64,000 bases of DNA, from assembly GCF_005484585.1 (NCBI RefSeq), contig NZ_CP039435.1:1240001-1304000 (forward strand), written 5' to 3'. Positions 35,924 through 44,612 of this stretch are shown here, piece after piece (within the stretch, counting starts at the first letter, position 1; each line of letters opens with the position of its first letter). Both the position numbers and the translations under genes were made by a program. The notes below the pieces were generated by a model. The model made no database searches and was not told the origin of the DNA. It saw only the letters and a list, made by a program, of their open reading frames with translations. Source of the DNA: Brevundimonas sp. SGAir0440. GTDB taxonomy: Bacteria > Pseudomonadota > Alphaproteobacteria > Caulobacterales > Caulobacteraceae.

Positions 35924-36664
35924 TTAAGCGGCCTTGCCGAGGCGCTCGACGGCGCGACGGCTCAGGTCTGTGGTGTTTTCGATCAGCTTAGAAATGCTCT
36001 CGTAGGCGCGGCTGATCTCGACGAGATTGGTGATTTCGATCAACGGATTTACGTTCGAAGATTCCAGCGAGCCCTGATGAACCTGGGCGTCGGCGGCCTC
36101 GATCGGCTGGGCGTTGGACTTATTGCGGTAGAGACTGTCGCCGCCCTTTTCGAGCACGCCCAGCGTATCGAAACGCACGACCGACAGCCGGCCGGTGACC
36201 TGTCCGTTCTGGGTGATGGTGCCGTCGGCGCCGACGCTGGGCGCGCCGAGCGCCGGGTCCAGAACGATTTCCGCGCCGCCGCCAAGGACGGCCTGACCCT
36301 GTTTGGTGGTCAAACGCCCCTCCGGGTCCAGGGTGAAGGCGCCGTCGCGGGTGTAGGCCTCGCCGTTGGCGCCGTCACGCACGGTGAAGAAGGCGCCTTC
36401 GCCGGAGATGGCGAAGTCCAGCGAGCGGCCAGTCTGCTGCATCGAGCCCTGGCCGAAGTCGCGGCCGACGCCATTGTCCAGCACGAAGCTGGCCGACGGG
36501 CGGATCGAATCGTTGCGCGCCCGCTGCCCGATCTCGGTTCCGAGCATCAGCTGCTCGACCTTGAAGCCGTTGGTGTTGGCGTTGGCGACGTTGTTGGCCA
36601 CGATGTCCAGTTCGCGACGCAGCGTCATCTGGCGTGACAGTCCGATATAGGCGGCGTTTTCCAC
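35924..36664 (-). CDS. flgF: Flagellar proximal rod protein FlgF
   Basis: 246 aa. N-terminal rod motif SRQMTLRRELDIVANNVANANTNGFKVEQ, EGAFFTVRDG in the middle and LVEISRAYESISKLIENT at the end. First gene of the flgFGAH operon; a perfect sigma54 promoter stands 31 bases before it. Divergent from fliL. Confidence 0.95.
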   Translation of the reverse strand: MENAAYIGLSRQMTLRRELDIVANNVANANTNGFKVEQLMLGTEIGQRARNDSIRPSASFVLDNGVGRDFGQGSMQQTGRSLDFAISGEGAFFTVRDGANGEAYTRDGAFTLDPEGRLTTKQGQAVLGGGAEIVLDPALGAPSVGADGTITQNGQVTGRLSVVRFDTLGVLEKGGDSLYRNKSNAQPIEAADAQVHQGSLESSNVNPLIEITNLVEISRAYESISKLIENTTDLSRRAVERLGKAA

Positions 36665-36694
36665 GAGAGGCGTGCTCCTTCGCCTCAGCCTCTC

Positions 36695-36710
36695 GCAACG
36701 GCCGTGCCAA
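36695..36710 (-). promoter_or_regulatory. Sigma54 promoter of flgF operon
   Basis: On the minus strand: TTGGCACG, 4 bases, TTGC, an exact -24/-12 match. Expected start is near 36684, about 20 bases before the flgF ATG. A FlbD-type dyad lies about 60-70 bases upstream, the usual enhancer place. Confidence 0.85.
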
Positions 36711-36765
36711 CAGGGTTAATTCAGGCGCAATGCGGGTTTGAGCGGGATTGGGCCGCTTCCAACCC

Positions 36766-36778
36766 GGCAAATCCTGCC
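36766..36778. promoter_or_regulatory. Candidate FlbD-binding dyad between fliL and flgF
   Basis: GGCA-N5-TGCC, the same dyad as at the fliF start site. It is about 88 bases upstream of the predicted flgF start (activation) and just ahead of the fliL CtrA box (possible repression). Confidence 0.5.
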
Positions 36779-36783
36779 CATTG

Positions 36784-36799
36784 TAAACGTCGCGTTAAC
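36784..36799 (+). promoter_or_regulatory. Candidate CtrA box of fliL promoter
   Basis: TAAA, seven bases, TTAAC: one mismatch from TTAA-N7-TTAAC. It lies 45 bases before the fliL start, where Caulobacter fliL has its CtrA site. Confidence 0.55.
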
Positions 36800-36844
36800 C
36801 AAACCGGACGATCCTCCTCATGAGAGAGTCTCCGGGGCGCGCGC

Positions 36845-37513
36845 ATGTTCAAGTTCGGCAAGAAGAAGGGTGCGCCTGCGGCCGACGCCGACGCCAACCT
36901 GCCGGCTGTGACAGAAGGCGAGGCCGCCGAGGGCGACGCCGCCGCGCCCAAGAAAAAGAAAATCCCGCTGTTGTTCATCATCGCGCCGGTCGCCTTGCTG
37001 GTGCTGGGCGGCGGGGGGACGGCCGCCTTCTTAATGCTGAAGCCCAAGCCCGCCGAAGCGCACGGCGCCGAGGCCGAAGCCGGCCACGGAGAAGGGAAGG
37101 CTGATAAGGCCGAAAAAAAGGAAGAGAAGAAGGAAGGCGGCGGTCACGGCGGCGGCAAGGAAGGCGAGGCCGATCCGGCGCTGGGCGTCATTTCTGAAGG
37201 GCCGGATGGCGTCACCTTCTACACCCTGCCCGACATGGTCATGAACATTCAGTCGCCGGACGGCCGTCCGACCTTCCTGAAACTGAAGCTGACGCTGGAG
37301 ATGCAGGACGCCGAGGTGGCGACCCATCTGCAGGAAGAGATGCCCCGTCTGCAGGACATGTTCACCGGCTTCGTGCGCGAACTGCGCCCTGAGGACCTCA
37401 GCGGCTCGGCCGGCACCTATCAGCTGCGCGCTGAGATTCTGCGCCGCGTCAATCTGATCGCCGCTCCGGGCAAGGTCGACGCCGTGCTGATCGAAGAAAT
37501 GCTGGTGCAATAG
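36845..37513 (+). CDS. fliL: Flagellar basal body-associated protein FliL
   Basis: 222 aa. A Lys-rich cytoplasmic head, one membrane helix (about 41-65), a long Glu/Lys/Gly/His linker and the periplasmic FliL domain (VTFYTLPDMVMNIQSPDGRPTFLKLKLTLEM to the end). FliL rings surround the stator and raise torque. First gene of fliL-fliM-DUF6468-motE. Confidence 0.94.
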   Translation: MFKFGKKKGAPAADADANLPAVTEGEAAEGDAAAPKKKKIPLLFIIAPVALLVLGGGGTAAFLMLKPKPAEAHGAEAEAGHGEGKADKAEKKEEKKEGGGHGGGKEGEADPALGVISEGPDGVTFYTLPDMVMNIQSPDGRPTFLKLKLTLEMQDAEVATHLQEEMPRLQDMFTGFVRELRPEDLSGSAGTYQLRAEILRRVNLIAAPGKVDAVLIEEMLVQ

Positions 37514-37515
37514 GC

Positions 37516-38559
37516 ATGACGGACGCGGCGCAACTCGATCCGTTCGGCGGTCTGGGCGATCCTGGCGACGCCCTGTCCGAACGCGTCCTGAACCAGGATG
37601 AAATCGACAGCCTGCTGGGCTTCGATCTGGGCGACGACGACGGTTCCGAACGCTCGGGCATCCGGGCCATCATCAACTCCGCGCTCGTCAGCTACGAGCG
37701 TCTGCCGATGCTGGAGATCGTGTTCGACCGCCTGGTGCGGTTGATGACGACCAGCCTTCGCAACTTCACCTCCGACAACGTCGAAGTCAGCCTGGACAAT
37801 ATCTCGTCGATCCGGTTCGGCGACTATCTGAACTCGATCCCGCTGCCGGCCATCCTGGCGGTGTTCCGCGCCGAAGAGCTGGACAACTACGGCCTGCTGA
37901 CCGTCGATTCCAACCTGATCTATTCGATCGTCGACGTGCTGCTGGGCGGTCGTCGCGGCACGGCGGCGCTGCGCATCGAAGGCCGGCCCTACACCACCAT
38001 CGAGCGAGTGCTGGTGCAGCGGATGGTCGAGGTGGTGCTGAACGACGCGCGCCAGGCGTTCGAGCCGCTGACCCCGGTCCACTTCAACCTGGACCGGCTG
38101 GAGACCAACCCGCGCTTCGCCGCCATCGCGCGTCCCGCCAACGCCGCCATCCTGATCAAACTGCGGATCGACATGGAGGATCGCGGCGGTCGCATCGAGC
38201 TGCTGCTGCCCTATGCGACACTGGAGCCGATCCGCAAGATGCTGCTGCAGCAGTTCATGGGCGAGAAGTTCGGCCGCGACAACATTTGGGAAGGCCACCT
38301 GGCCACCGAGATCTGGACGACCGAGACCGAAGTCCGCGCGGTCCTGGACGAACAGCAGATGCCGCTGTCCAGCGTGCTGAACCTCAAGGTCGGCGACACG
38401 ATGATGCTGAACGCCACGCCGGATTCCGAGGTGTCGATCCGCGCCGGCTCCATCCCGCTGACCACTGGCCGCATGGGTCGCAAGGGCCAGCACATCGCCA
38501 TACGTGTCGAAGGGCCGGTCAATCCGGAAGTCGCCGCCCGCCTGGGAGTGAACGTCTGA
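37516..38559 (+). CDS. fliM: Flagellar motor switch protein FliM
   Basis: 347 aa. LNQDEIDSLLGFDLGD at about 25 is the CheY-binding motif, followed by the CheC-like middle domain (YERLPMLEIVFDRLVRLMTTSLRNFTSDNVEV) and the C-terminal SpoA domain. It forms the C ring with FliG and FliN and sets rotation direction. Two bases after fliL; stop overlaps the next start. Confidence 0.96.
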   Translation: MTDAAQLDPFGGLGDPGDALSERVLNQDEIDSLLGFDLGDDDGSERSGIRAIINSALVSYERLPMLEIVFDRLVRLMTTSLRNFTSDNVEVSLDNISSIRFGDYLNSIPLPAILAVFRAEELDNYGLLTVDSNLIYSIVDVLLGGRRGTAALRIEGRPYTTIERVLVQRMVEVVLNDARQAFEPLTPVHFNLDRLETNPRFAAIARPANAAILIKLRIDMEDRGGRIELLLPYATLEPIRKMLLQQFMGEKFGRDNIWEGHLATEIWTTETEVRAVLDEQQMPLSSVLNLKVGDTMMLNATPDSEVSIRAGSIPLTTGRMGRKGQHIAIRVEGPVNPEVAARLGVNV

Positions 38560-39140
38560 TGGCCGGAATGATCATGGACGGAGTGCTGATGGTGCTGCTG
38601 ATCGCGGCGGTCGGTTACGGCATCAAGCTGGAACGCAAGCTGGCCGCCTTGCGCGCCGGACAGCTGGCCTTCGCCCAGGCCGTCACCGAATTGAACGCCG
38701 CCGCCGGCCGCGCCGAAAATGCGCTCGCCACCCTTCGCGCCTCGGGTCAGGAAACGGACCTGCTTCACGACCGCATCATCAAGGCGCGAGAGGTGAAGGC
38801 CCAGCTGGAAACCTTGATCGCCCGCGCACCGGCCATGGCGCCGGCGCGGATCGTCGAGGACGAACCTGTCCGTCGCGCGACCCCGGCCGCCCTGGCTCCG
38901 GCGCCGGCCGAGACCGAAGACGAGGCGCGGGCCGAGCGTATGGCGGCCCTGGCGCAACGCATACAGGGACTGGCCAGTCCCGCTTCGAACCGTCGCAATG
39001 AAGCCGTCGCCCCCGCCGGGCGCGACAATGTCGCCGCCATCGTTCAGGCCCTGACGGCCGGACGCTCCGCTAACCATTCCGCCAAACAAAGCCTCAACGC
39101 CGCGCGTCGTAATCTTGACGACGACCTGTTCGCCGCCTGA
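38559..39140 (+). CDS. DUF6468 flagellar-operon protein
   Basis: 193 aa. One N-terminal membrane helix (MIMDGVLMVLLIAAVGYGIKLE), then a coiled coil (residues about 25-90) and a low-complexity Ala/Arg-rich tail. It fits the DUF6468 proteins that follow fliM in Caulobacterales and relatives. Precise role unknown; its place, overlapping fliM and before motE, points to the motor or stator. ATG at 38559 overlaps the fliM stop. Confidence 0.75.
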   Translation: MAGMIMDGVLMVLLIAAVGYGIKLERKLAALRAGQLAFAQAVTELNAAAGRAENALATLRASGQETDLLHDRIIKAREVKAQLETLIARAPAMAPARIVEDEPVRRATPAALAPAPAETEDEARAERMAALAQRIQGLASPASNRRNEAVAPAGRDNVAAIVQALTAGRSANHSAKQSLNAARRNLDDDLFAA

Positions 39141-39157
39141 GTTCGGAACCCCATTTC

Positions 39158-40078
39158 ATGGCCCGCCTTCCCCGCATCCTGCCCCTGATCGCCATCGCCA
39201 TCGGCGGGGTCGTCGCCGTGCGCGCCGTCGGCGTCGCGCCTGGCCTGTTCGACGGGGCCAAGGCCTGGGCCGAGGAGGCGGTTCCCGCTGCGGCCGGCGC
39301 GCCGCCCAAGCCGGCTCTGCCCGGAACCTGTTCCGCCCTGTCTCCCGAACAACTGGCCCAGCAGGCGGGGATTTCGCCGGCCGAGCTGAAAATCATTCAG
39401 TCGTTGTCGCAGCGCCGCGCGGCGCTGGATGCGCGGGATCAGGACTTCGCCACCACCCTGCCGCTGATGGTGGCCGCCGAGCAGAAGCTGGACGCCAAGG
39501 TCAAGGCGCTTGAAGCCTTGAAGGCCGAGATGAAGCAGATGCTCGGCCAGGTCGACGAGCGCGAGAAGGCCGAGATCGACCGTCTGGTTCAGGTCTATTC
39601 CGCCATGCGTCCCAAGGAGGCCGCCCCGGTCATGGCGGCGCTGGAGGACCGGGTGCGCCTGCCGGTCGCCGCCGCCATGCGCCCGCGCACCCTGGCCGCC
39701 ATCATGGCCCAAATGAGCGCTCCGCAGGCCAAGGAGCTGACCGAAAAACTCGCCGCCCGCTTCCAGGCCCAGCAGATGGCCGCCCGCGCCGCCGCCGCCG
39801 AGGCCGCGACGCCGCCGGCCGCGACGCCCGCCGCTTCTGCGCCCACCGCCGCGACGCCGCCCGCGACACCGACGGCTCAGCCCGCCACCGCCCCGACGAC
39901 CCGTCCGACGCCGCGCCCGGCCGCCAGCCGTCCCGCTGCGCGACCGGCGGCTCGCCCGGCTGCGACCCCGGCGCGTCGTCCCGCCGCCACGCCTGCGGCG
40001 GCTCCCGCTGCGACCGGCCCGCAGGCCTATCAGCCGTCAGCCGCCCCCAACGCCCAGCCCCGTCAAATTGTGCAGTAA
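39158..40078 (+). CDS. MotE-like periplasmic protein
   Basis: 306 aa. Signal anchor (LPLIAIAIGGVVAVRAVGVAPGLF), then a helical MgtE-N-like domain (about 60-200: LSQRRAALDARDQDFATTLPLMVAAEQKL, VYSAMRPKEAAPVMAALEDRVRLPVAAAMRPRTLAAIMAQM) and a 100-residue Ala/Pro/Thr tail. MotE proteins of alphaproteobacteria are chaperones for motility proteins such as MotC. The tail is unusually long. Co-transcribed with fliLM. Confidence 0.82.
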   Translation: MARLPRILPLIAIAIGGVVAVRAVGVAPGLFDGAKAWAEEAVPAAAGAPPKPALPGTCSALSPEQLAQQAGISPAELKIIQSLSQRRAALDARDQDFATTLPLMVAAEQKLDAKVKALEALKAEMKQMLGQVDEREKAEIDRLVQVYSAMRPKEAAPVMAALEDRVRLPVAAAMRPRTLAAIMAQMSAPQAKELTEKLAARFQAQQMAARAAAAEAATPPAATPAASAPTAATPPATPTAQPATAPTTRPTPRPAASRPAARPAARPAATPARRPAATPAAAPAATGPQAYQPSAAPNAQPRQIVQ

Positions 40079-40164
40079 CCTTAAGTGTGATCTCGGCGCT
40101 GACGTTTCGTCTCGACAGCGCGCGCTGTTCGACCAATGATCTTCGAACGCTCCGTCAGAGAGCG

Positions 40165-40305
40165 ATGACATCGAGGATCCGCGCCATGATCGGCGAACTG
40201 CTTTACGTGGCGCACCGCATGCGCCGGGCCATCATACTCGCCGTTCCGGCGGTCGGAACCGTGATGATGGCCGCCGTCGCCCAGCACTATCATCTGCTGC
40301 CCTAA
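40165..40305 (+). CDS. Small membrane protein after motE
   Basis: 46 aa from ATG 40165 (a GTG at 40087 in the same frame would add 26 residues without membrane character). One hydrophobic helix (RRAIILAVPAVGTVMMAAVAQHY). GAGAG-like purine bases precede the ATG. Not recognised; it could be real or a chance frame. Confidence 0.35.
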   Translation: MTSRIRAMIGELLYVAHRMRRAIILAVPAVGTVMMAAVAQHYHLLP

Positions 40306-40401
40306 AGGTCTTCGAGCCCGGTTTGGCCCGGTTTCGGATTGGCAGGGCGCGCCTGCGCGTCTATCACCGCGCCTTCCCGAGATCTGAACCCGACCAACGC
40401 C

Positions 40402-40641
40402 ATGTCCGACACGCCCCCCGATCGCCTTTCGGTCGACCCGTCCAGCCCGTACCACGACGCCGAGGTCCTGCAACGCGGCGTCGGCGTTCGCTTCAAGGGT
40501 GAAGAGAAGACCAACGTCGAGGAATATTGCGTCTCCGAAGGCTGGGTCCGTTTGGCGCTCGGCAACCGCGTGGATCGCAAGGGCAAGGCCCTGACCGTGA
40601 AACTGCAGGGTCCGGTCGAACCCTATTTCCAGAACGACTGA
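40402..40641 (+). CDS. DUF3297 protein
   Basis: 79 aa. DRLSVDPSSPYHDAEVLQRGVGVRFKGEEKTNVEEYCVSEGWVRLALGNRVDRKGKALTVKLQGPVEPYF matches the short DUF3297 proteins, sometimes wrongly labelled glutathione peroxidase. Function unknown. ATG at 40402 gives the family start. It stands alone, 43 bases before the M28 peptidase gene. Confidence 0.85.
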   Translation: MSDTPPDRLSVDPSSPYHDAEVLQRGVGVRFKGEEKTNVEEYCVSEGWVRLALGNRVDRKGKALTVKLQGPVEPYFQND

Positions 40642-40684
40642 ACCTACATAGGGTCCGGCTCTCATCTGAGTCCGGAGCCTGCCT

Positions 40685-42130
40685 ATGTCCATCCGTCTGC
40701 TGACCGCCAGCGCCGTCGCCCTGGGTCTTGTCGCGTTTATTCCGGCGGCCCATGCGCAGGATGCGGCGACGGTGCAGCAGGCGATCGTCGTGCGCGACGC
40801 CGCGATGCGCTCGAATATCGCCATGGACTATGTCACCCAGCTGACGACACGGTTCGGCGCACGCCCGGCCGGCTCACGCGCCGAGCAGCAGGCCGCCGCC
40901 TGGGCCGCCGACTATCTGCGCGCCAACGGCTTCCAGAACATTCGCATCGAGGAGTTCCCGCTGGTCGGCTGGGAGCGGGGCGAAAGCTCGGCCGCCATCG
41001 TCGGCGACAACGCCCAGGCCCTGGTCGCCGCCGCCCTGGGCCACTCGCCGGCCACGCCGAGGGGCGGCGTCGAGGCGGAGATCGTGCGCTTCTCCACCTT
41101 CGAAGACCTGCAGGCCGCGCCCGAGGCCGCCGTCCGCGGCAAGATCGTCTATGTCGATCTGGGCCAGATGCGCCCGATGCAGGACGGCTCCGGATATGGC
41201 CCCCAGACCCGCGTGCGCGGCGCCGGCCCCGGCGTGGCGGCGGCGAAGGGCGCGGCGGCCTTCGTCATGCGCTCGGTCGGCTCTGACGAGGACCGGATGC
41301 CGCACACCGGCACCACACGCTATGTCGACGGCAAGCCGACCATTCCCGCCTTCGCCCTGGCCGCGCCCGACGCCGATCAGGTCAGCCGCCTGGTCGCCCT
41401 GGGTCAGCCGGTGCGCATGCGCCTGACCTCGACCGCCCGCACCTATCAGACGCACAGCCAGAACGTCATCGGCGATCTGCCCGGCGCCACGCGCCCCGAC
41501 GAGATCATCGTCCTGGGGTCGCATATGGACAGTTGGGACCTGGGCACTGGCGCCATCGACGACGGGGCAGGGGGCGCCATCACCGTCGCCGCCGCCAAGG
41601 CCATCGCCGACAGCGGCCGCCGCCCGGCCCGCACCCTGCGCGTCATCTTCTACGGTTCGGAAGAAGTGGCCCAGCCGACCGCCCAGACTGGCAACGGCGG
41701 CGGCGTCTACGCGCGTGGCCAGGGCGCAGCGCTGGACAAGCATATCATCGCCGGCGAGAGCGATTTCGGCGCCGACCGCGTCTATGCCCTGCGCCTGCCC
41801 GCCGGCGCGCAAGGCTCGGACTTTCAGAAGGCCGCGACCCGCGTCCTCTATCCGATCGGCGTCCTGGCCTCCGATCGCGTCGAGACCGAAGGCGGCGTCG
41901 ACGTCGGACCCATGGGCCCGCTGGGCGTGCCCTTCTTCGGCCTCGCTCAGGACGGAACCCGCTATTTCGACCTGCACCACACCGCCAACGACACGCTGGA
42001 CAAGATCGACCCGGCGCAACTGAACCAGAACGTCGCCGCCTGGGCGGGCCTGCTGTGGCTGCTCGCCGACTCGGACGTGGACTTCCGGGCGATGAGGCCC
42101 GCCACCACGCCGACGACCCCGACACGCTGA
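40685..42130 (+). CDS. M28 family secreted aminopeptidase
   Basis: 481 aa with a Sec signal (LLTASAVALGLVAFIPAAHAQ). The M28 zinc site is visible: GSHMDSWDLG (His 280, Asp 282), DDGAGG, YGSEEVA with the catalytic Glu pair, and DLHHTAND for the last His. A PA-like insert lies between residues 110 and 260. It removes N-terminal amino acids from peptides in the periplasm or outside. TPTTPTR tail is disordered. Confidence 0.92.
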   Translation: MSIRLLTASAVALGLVAFIPAAHAQDAATVQQAIVVRDAAMRSNIAMDYVTQLTTRFGARPAGSRAEQQAAAWAADYLRANGFQNIRIEEFPLVGWERGESSAAIVGDNAQALVAAALGHSPATPRGGVEAEIVRFSTFEDLQAAPEAAVRGKIVYVDLGQMRPMQDGSGYGPQTRVRGAGPGVAAAKGAAAFVMRSVGSDEDRMPHTGTTRYVDGKPTIPAFALAAPDADQVSRLVALGQPVRMRLTSTARTYQTHSQNVIGDLPGATRPDEIIVLGSHMDSWDLGTGAIDDGAGGAITVAAAKAIADSGRRPARTLRVIFYGSEEVAQPTAQTGNGGGVYARGQGAALDKHIIAGESDFGADRVYALRLPAGAQGSDFQKAATRVLYPIGVLASDRVETEGGVDVGPMGPLGVPFFGLAQDGTRYFDLHHTANDTLDKIDPAQLNQNVAAWAGLLWLLADSDVDFRAMRPATTPTTPTR

Positions 42131-42144
42131 CGACTTGGAGACCC

Positions 42145-42178
42145 GGCCCGGTTCCGTCTATAGGAGCCGAACCGGGCC
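42145..42178. repeat. Inverted repeat before tRNA-Leu
   Basis: GGCCCGGTTC and GAACCGGGCC, a perfect 10-bp stem with a 14-base loop, between the peptidase stop and the tRNA. There is no T-run, so it is a weak candidate terminator. The loop holds CTATAG, a possible -10 for the tRNA. Confidence 0.45.
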
Positions 42179-42188
42179 AGACCGGGCT

Positions 42189-42275
42189 GCGGGCGTGGCG
42201 AAACTGGTAGACGCAGCAGACTTAAAATCTGCCGGACGAAAGTCCTTGCCGGTTCGATCCCGGCCGCCCGCACCA
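42189..42275 (+). tRNA. tRNA-Leu (TAA anticodon), CCA encoded
   Basis: 87 bases, type II. GCGGGCG at the 5' end pairs with CGCCCGC at the 3' end, then A and an encoded CCA (42273-42275). The anticodon stem-loop CAGACTTAAAATCTG shows TAA. A D-arm with GGTAGAC, a variable arm typical of Leu, and the T-loop GGTTCGATCCC are all present. Confidence 0.97.
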
Positions 42276-42292
42276 CTCCGAACGCTACTCGA

Positions 42293-43702
42293 TCAAAACG
42301 GGAAGAAGATCGGGATGGCGACCATGGCGGCGATCCAGGTGATCAGATTCAGGGGCAGACCGACGCGGACGAAGTCCATGTAGCTGTAGCCGCCCATGTT
42401 GAAGACCAGCACATTGGTCTGATAGCCGAACGGGGTGGCGAAGGCGGCAGAGGCCGCCATCATGACGCACACCAGGAAGGGGCGGGGATCGACGCCCAGG
42501 CTTTCGGCCAGGGCTACGGCGATGGGGGTGATCAGGACCGCGACGGTGGCGTTGGACAGCAGTTCGGTGGCGAACAGCGTCACGCCGTAAAGCACGATCA
42601 GGGCGCCCAGCGGCCCCAAGGGGCGAATCACGCCGATCAGACGATCTGCGCCGGCGGACGCGAGCCCCGTCACTTCGATCGCCGTGCCGACCACGACCAT
42701 CCCGGCGATAAGCAGCAGGATTTCGGGGCGCAGTCCGGCATAGGCCTCTTCGGGCGTGATGACGCGCAGCAGGATCAAGCCGACGGCGCCGGCGAAGGCC
42801 GAGGCAGCGATCGGCGCCCACCCCAGCGCGGCCGACAGGATCACCAGAACAAACACGCCGAGCGAGATCGCAGCCGGCCTCAGCCGCAGCGGACGGTCGG
42901 CGGCGCCATACAGTTCGACGTCGCCGAGATGCGCGTCGCCCGATCCGTCGACCTGGTTTCGTGATCCGCCCAGGCGCGGCAGGCCGAACGGCAGCAGGCG
43001 CTTGCGGCGATTGATGGCTTCGGCCTCTGCGCGACGACGCGCCTCTTCCATTTCCGCCAGACGCGCGGCTTCCGCCTCGTCCATGGCGACCGATCGACCC
43101 AGTTGGCGCGCGCCCACAAAATAGAGCCATAGGCCGCCGACGACGGCGATGGCCAATCCCACGGGCGTGATTTCGAACAGGCCGAAGACCGGCTGGCCGG
43201 CGTTGCGGGCCATATCGTTGACCAGCAGATTGGTCGATGTCCCGATCAGCGTCAGTAGACCGCCCATGACCGTGACGTGGCTGAGCGGCATCAGAAAGCG
43301 TTTGGGCGACAGGCGCAGCGACTGGGCCACGTCGCGGATCACCGGCGCGGCCAGAACCACCACAGGGGTGTTGTTCAGAAAGCCGCCGACCGAACCGCAC
43401 AGGCCGATGACGATCCAGATGCCTCGGGCGCCGATCCGGGCGGAAAGCTGCGTCGCCTGTCGGATCAGCCAGCCTAAAAGGCCGGACAGTTCAATGGCGT
43501 AGGCGATAACGAACAGGCCGGCCAGCGCGATGACCGCGGGACTGGCGAACGCGCCCTGCACCTCGACCGGCCGCACGACGCCCAGCAGCAGAAGCACGGC
43601 GGCCCCCGTCAGGGCGACGACATCGGCCCGCATCTTGCCATGGATCAGGACGCCCACGACGGCGACGAGCACGGCGAGGGCGGCGATCTGGTCGAAAGTC
43701 AT
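42293..43702 (-). CDS. SLC13-type permease (DASS/CitMHS-like)
   Basis: 469 aa, 10 or more membrane helices in two halves. The family signatures are FLNNTPVVVLAAPVI and LIGTSTNLLVND in the first half and LLSNATVAVLITPIAVALA with FGYQTNVLVFNMG in the second. These proteins carry dicarboxylates, sulfate or similar anions with sodium. In place of the two TrkA-C domains of many bacterial relatives there is a charged coiled segment (MDEAEAARLAEMEEARRRAEAEAINRRKR). ATG at 43702 starts just before the first helix; TTG 43738 and ATG 43726 are possible earlier starts. Confidence 0.88.
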   Translation of the reverse strand: MTFDQIAALAVLVAVVGVLIHGKMRADVVALTGAAVLLLLGVVRPVEVQGAFASPAVIALAGLFVIAYAIELSGLLGWLIRQATQLSARIGARGIWIVIGLCGSVGGFLNNTPVVVLAAPVIRDVAQSLRLSPKRFLMPLSHVTVMGGLLTLIGTSTNLLVNDMARNAGQPVFGLFEITPVGLAIAVVGGLWLYFVGARQLGRSVAMDEAEAARLAEMEEARRRAEAEAINRRKRLLPFGLPRLGGSRNQVDGSGDAHLGDVELYGAADRPLRLRPAAISLGVFVLVILSAALGWAPIAASAFAGAVGLILLRVITPEEAYAGLRPEILLLIAGMVVVGTAIEVTGLASAGADRLIGVIRPLGPLGALIVLYGVTLFATELLSNATVAVLITPIAVALAESLGVDPRPFLVCVMMAASAAFATPFGYQTNVLVFNMGGYSYMDFVRVGLPLNLITWIAAMVAIPIFFPF

Positions 43703-43791
43703 GATGCTGTGCAGACCGTCCCCCATCGCTCGCGTCAACCTTTTTCGGGTGAGCGCATCCCCCTCAGCGGTTCGCGTGTTAGGGTGGTTCC

Positions 43792-44610
43792 ATGCTCGAT
43801 CCGATTGCGTCGCCTCGTCACCAGCTCGTCGTGCTTGCAGTGTCCCTGTTGGCGCTCGCCGGCTGCCAGCGTGAGCCGCAGCCGGCGCCCGCTCCGGACA
43901 AAAAATCCGAAACGCCGCCGGTCGTGACGGTCGCGCCAGCGCCGGTCCTGGACCGCGCCGGCCTGCTTCAGGCCATGGACATCGCCGCCTCGGCCTTCGC
44001 CGCAGGGCGCGAGGTCGGGGGCGCCTCTCTGGCAGGACGTCGCTTTGTCGTGCGCCAGGCCTTTGGGTGCAGTGAGCCCGGCGACGCCGCCGAGGCTGCG
44101 ACCGATGGGCTGGCGACAGTCGCTTGGGCGAAGGATCGCCAGAGCTTGAAGTTCAGCCTGGCGCCGACGGATTGGCTGCGGTCCGGCCTGATCGGAAACG
44201 ACGACACCAGCCTGGAGGCGGTCGAAGGCTTCTGGTTGGCCCGGCCGTGGCTGCGCACCGAGGCCTGCCCGGCGCTGGCGTCCGCAGACTCGGCTTCAAG
44301 CCAGGCCTCGCCTCAAACGGCGGGTCTGGCCGCCGTATTCAAGCCAAACGGCGCGCGGACTGGCCGCCGAAACGGCCGCGCCTATGAGTTCACCCTGCGC
44401 GGCGAGGATGGCCAGCCGCCTGCGCCATCAGCACAGGGCTATCGTCTCGTGCTGGAAGGCCGGATGACCGCCTTCGCCGACGGCCGCGCTATCCACTGTC
44501 GTGCGGCAGCCCCTGATCAACGGCCGGTTTGCATCGGCGCAGTGCAACTCGACCGCGTCGCCTTCGAAGACGCCAACGGCCAAATGCTCAGCGAATGGCG
44601 CGACGGTTAG
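43792..44610 (+). CDS. Hypothetical lipoprotein
   Basis: 272 aa. Signal peptide with lipobox LALAGC (Cys 25), a Pro/Ala-rich spacer (QREPQPAPAPDKKSETPPVV) and a domain of about 220 residues with five cysteines (GCSEP, EACPAL, IHCRAA, PVCIGA). Not recognised. Divergent from the permease (89 bases), convergent with the ICMT-like gene. Confidence 0.7.
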   Translation: MLDPIASPRHQLVVLAVSLLALAGCQREPQPAPAPDKKSETPPVVTVAPAPVLDRAGLLQAMDIAASAFAAGREVGGASLAGRRFVVRQAFGCSEPGDAAEAATDGLATVAWAKDRQSLKFSLAPTDWLRSGLIGNDDTSLEAVEGFWLARPWLRTEACPALASADSASSQASPQTAGLAAVFKPNGARTGRRNGRAYEFTLRGEDGQPPAPSAQGYRLVLEGRMTAFADGRAIHCRAAAPDQRPVCIGAVQLDRVAFEDANGQMLSEWRDG

Positions 44611-44612
44611 GT

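Noticed and set aside
40087..40164. GTG-started extension of the small protein after motE
   Set aside because: The added 26 residues lack membrane or family character; the ATG at 40165 is the more sensible start.
42145..42178. Hairpin before tRNA-Leu as a firm terminator
   Set aside because: There is no T-run after it and its loop may contain the tRNA -10, so it is listed only as an inverted repeat.
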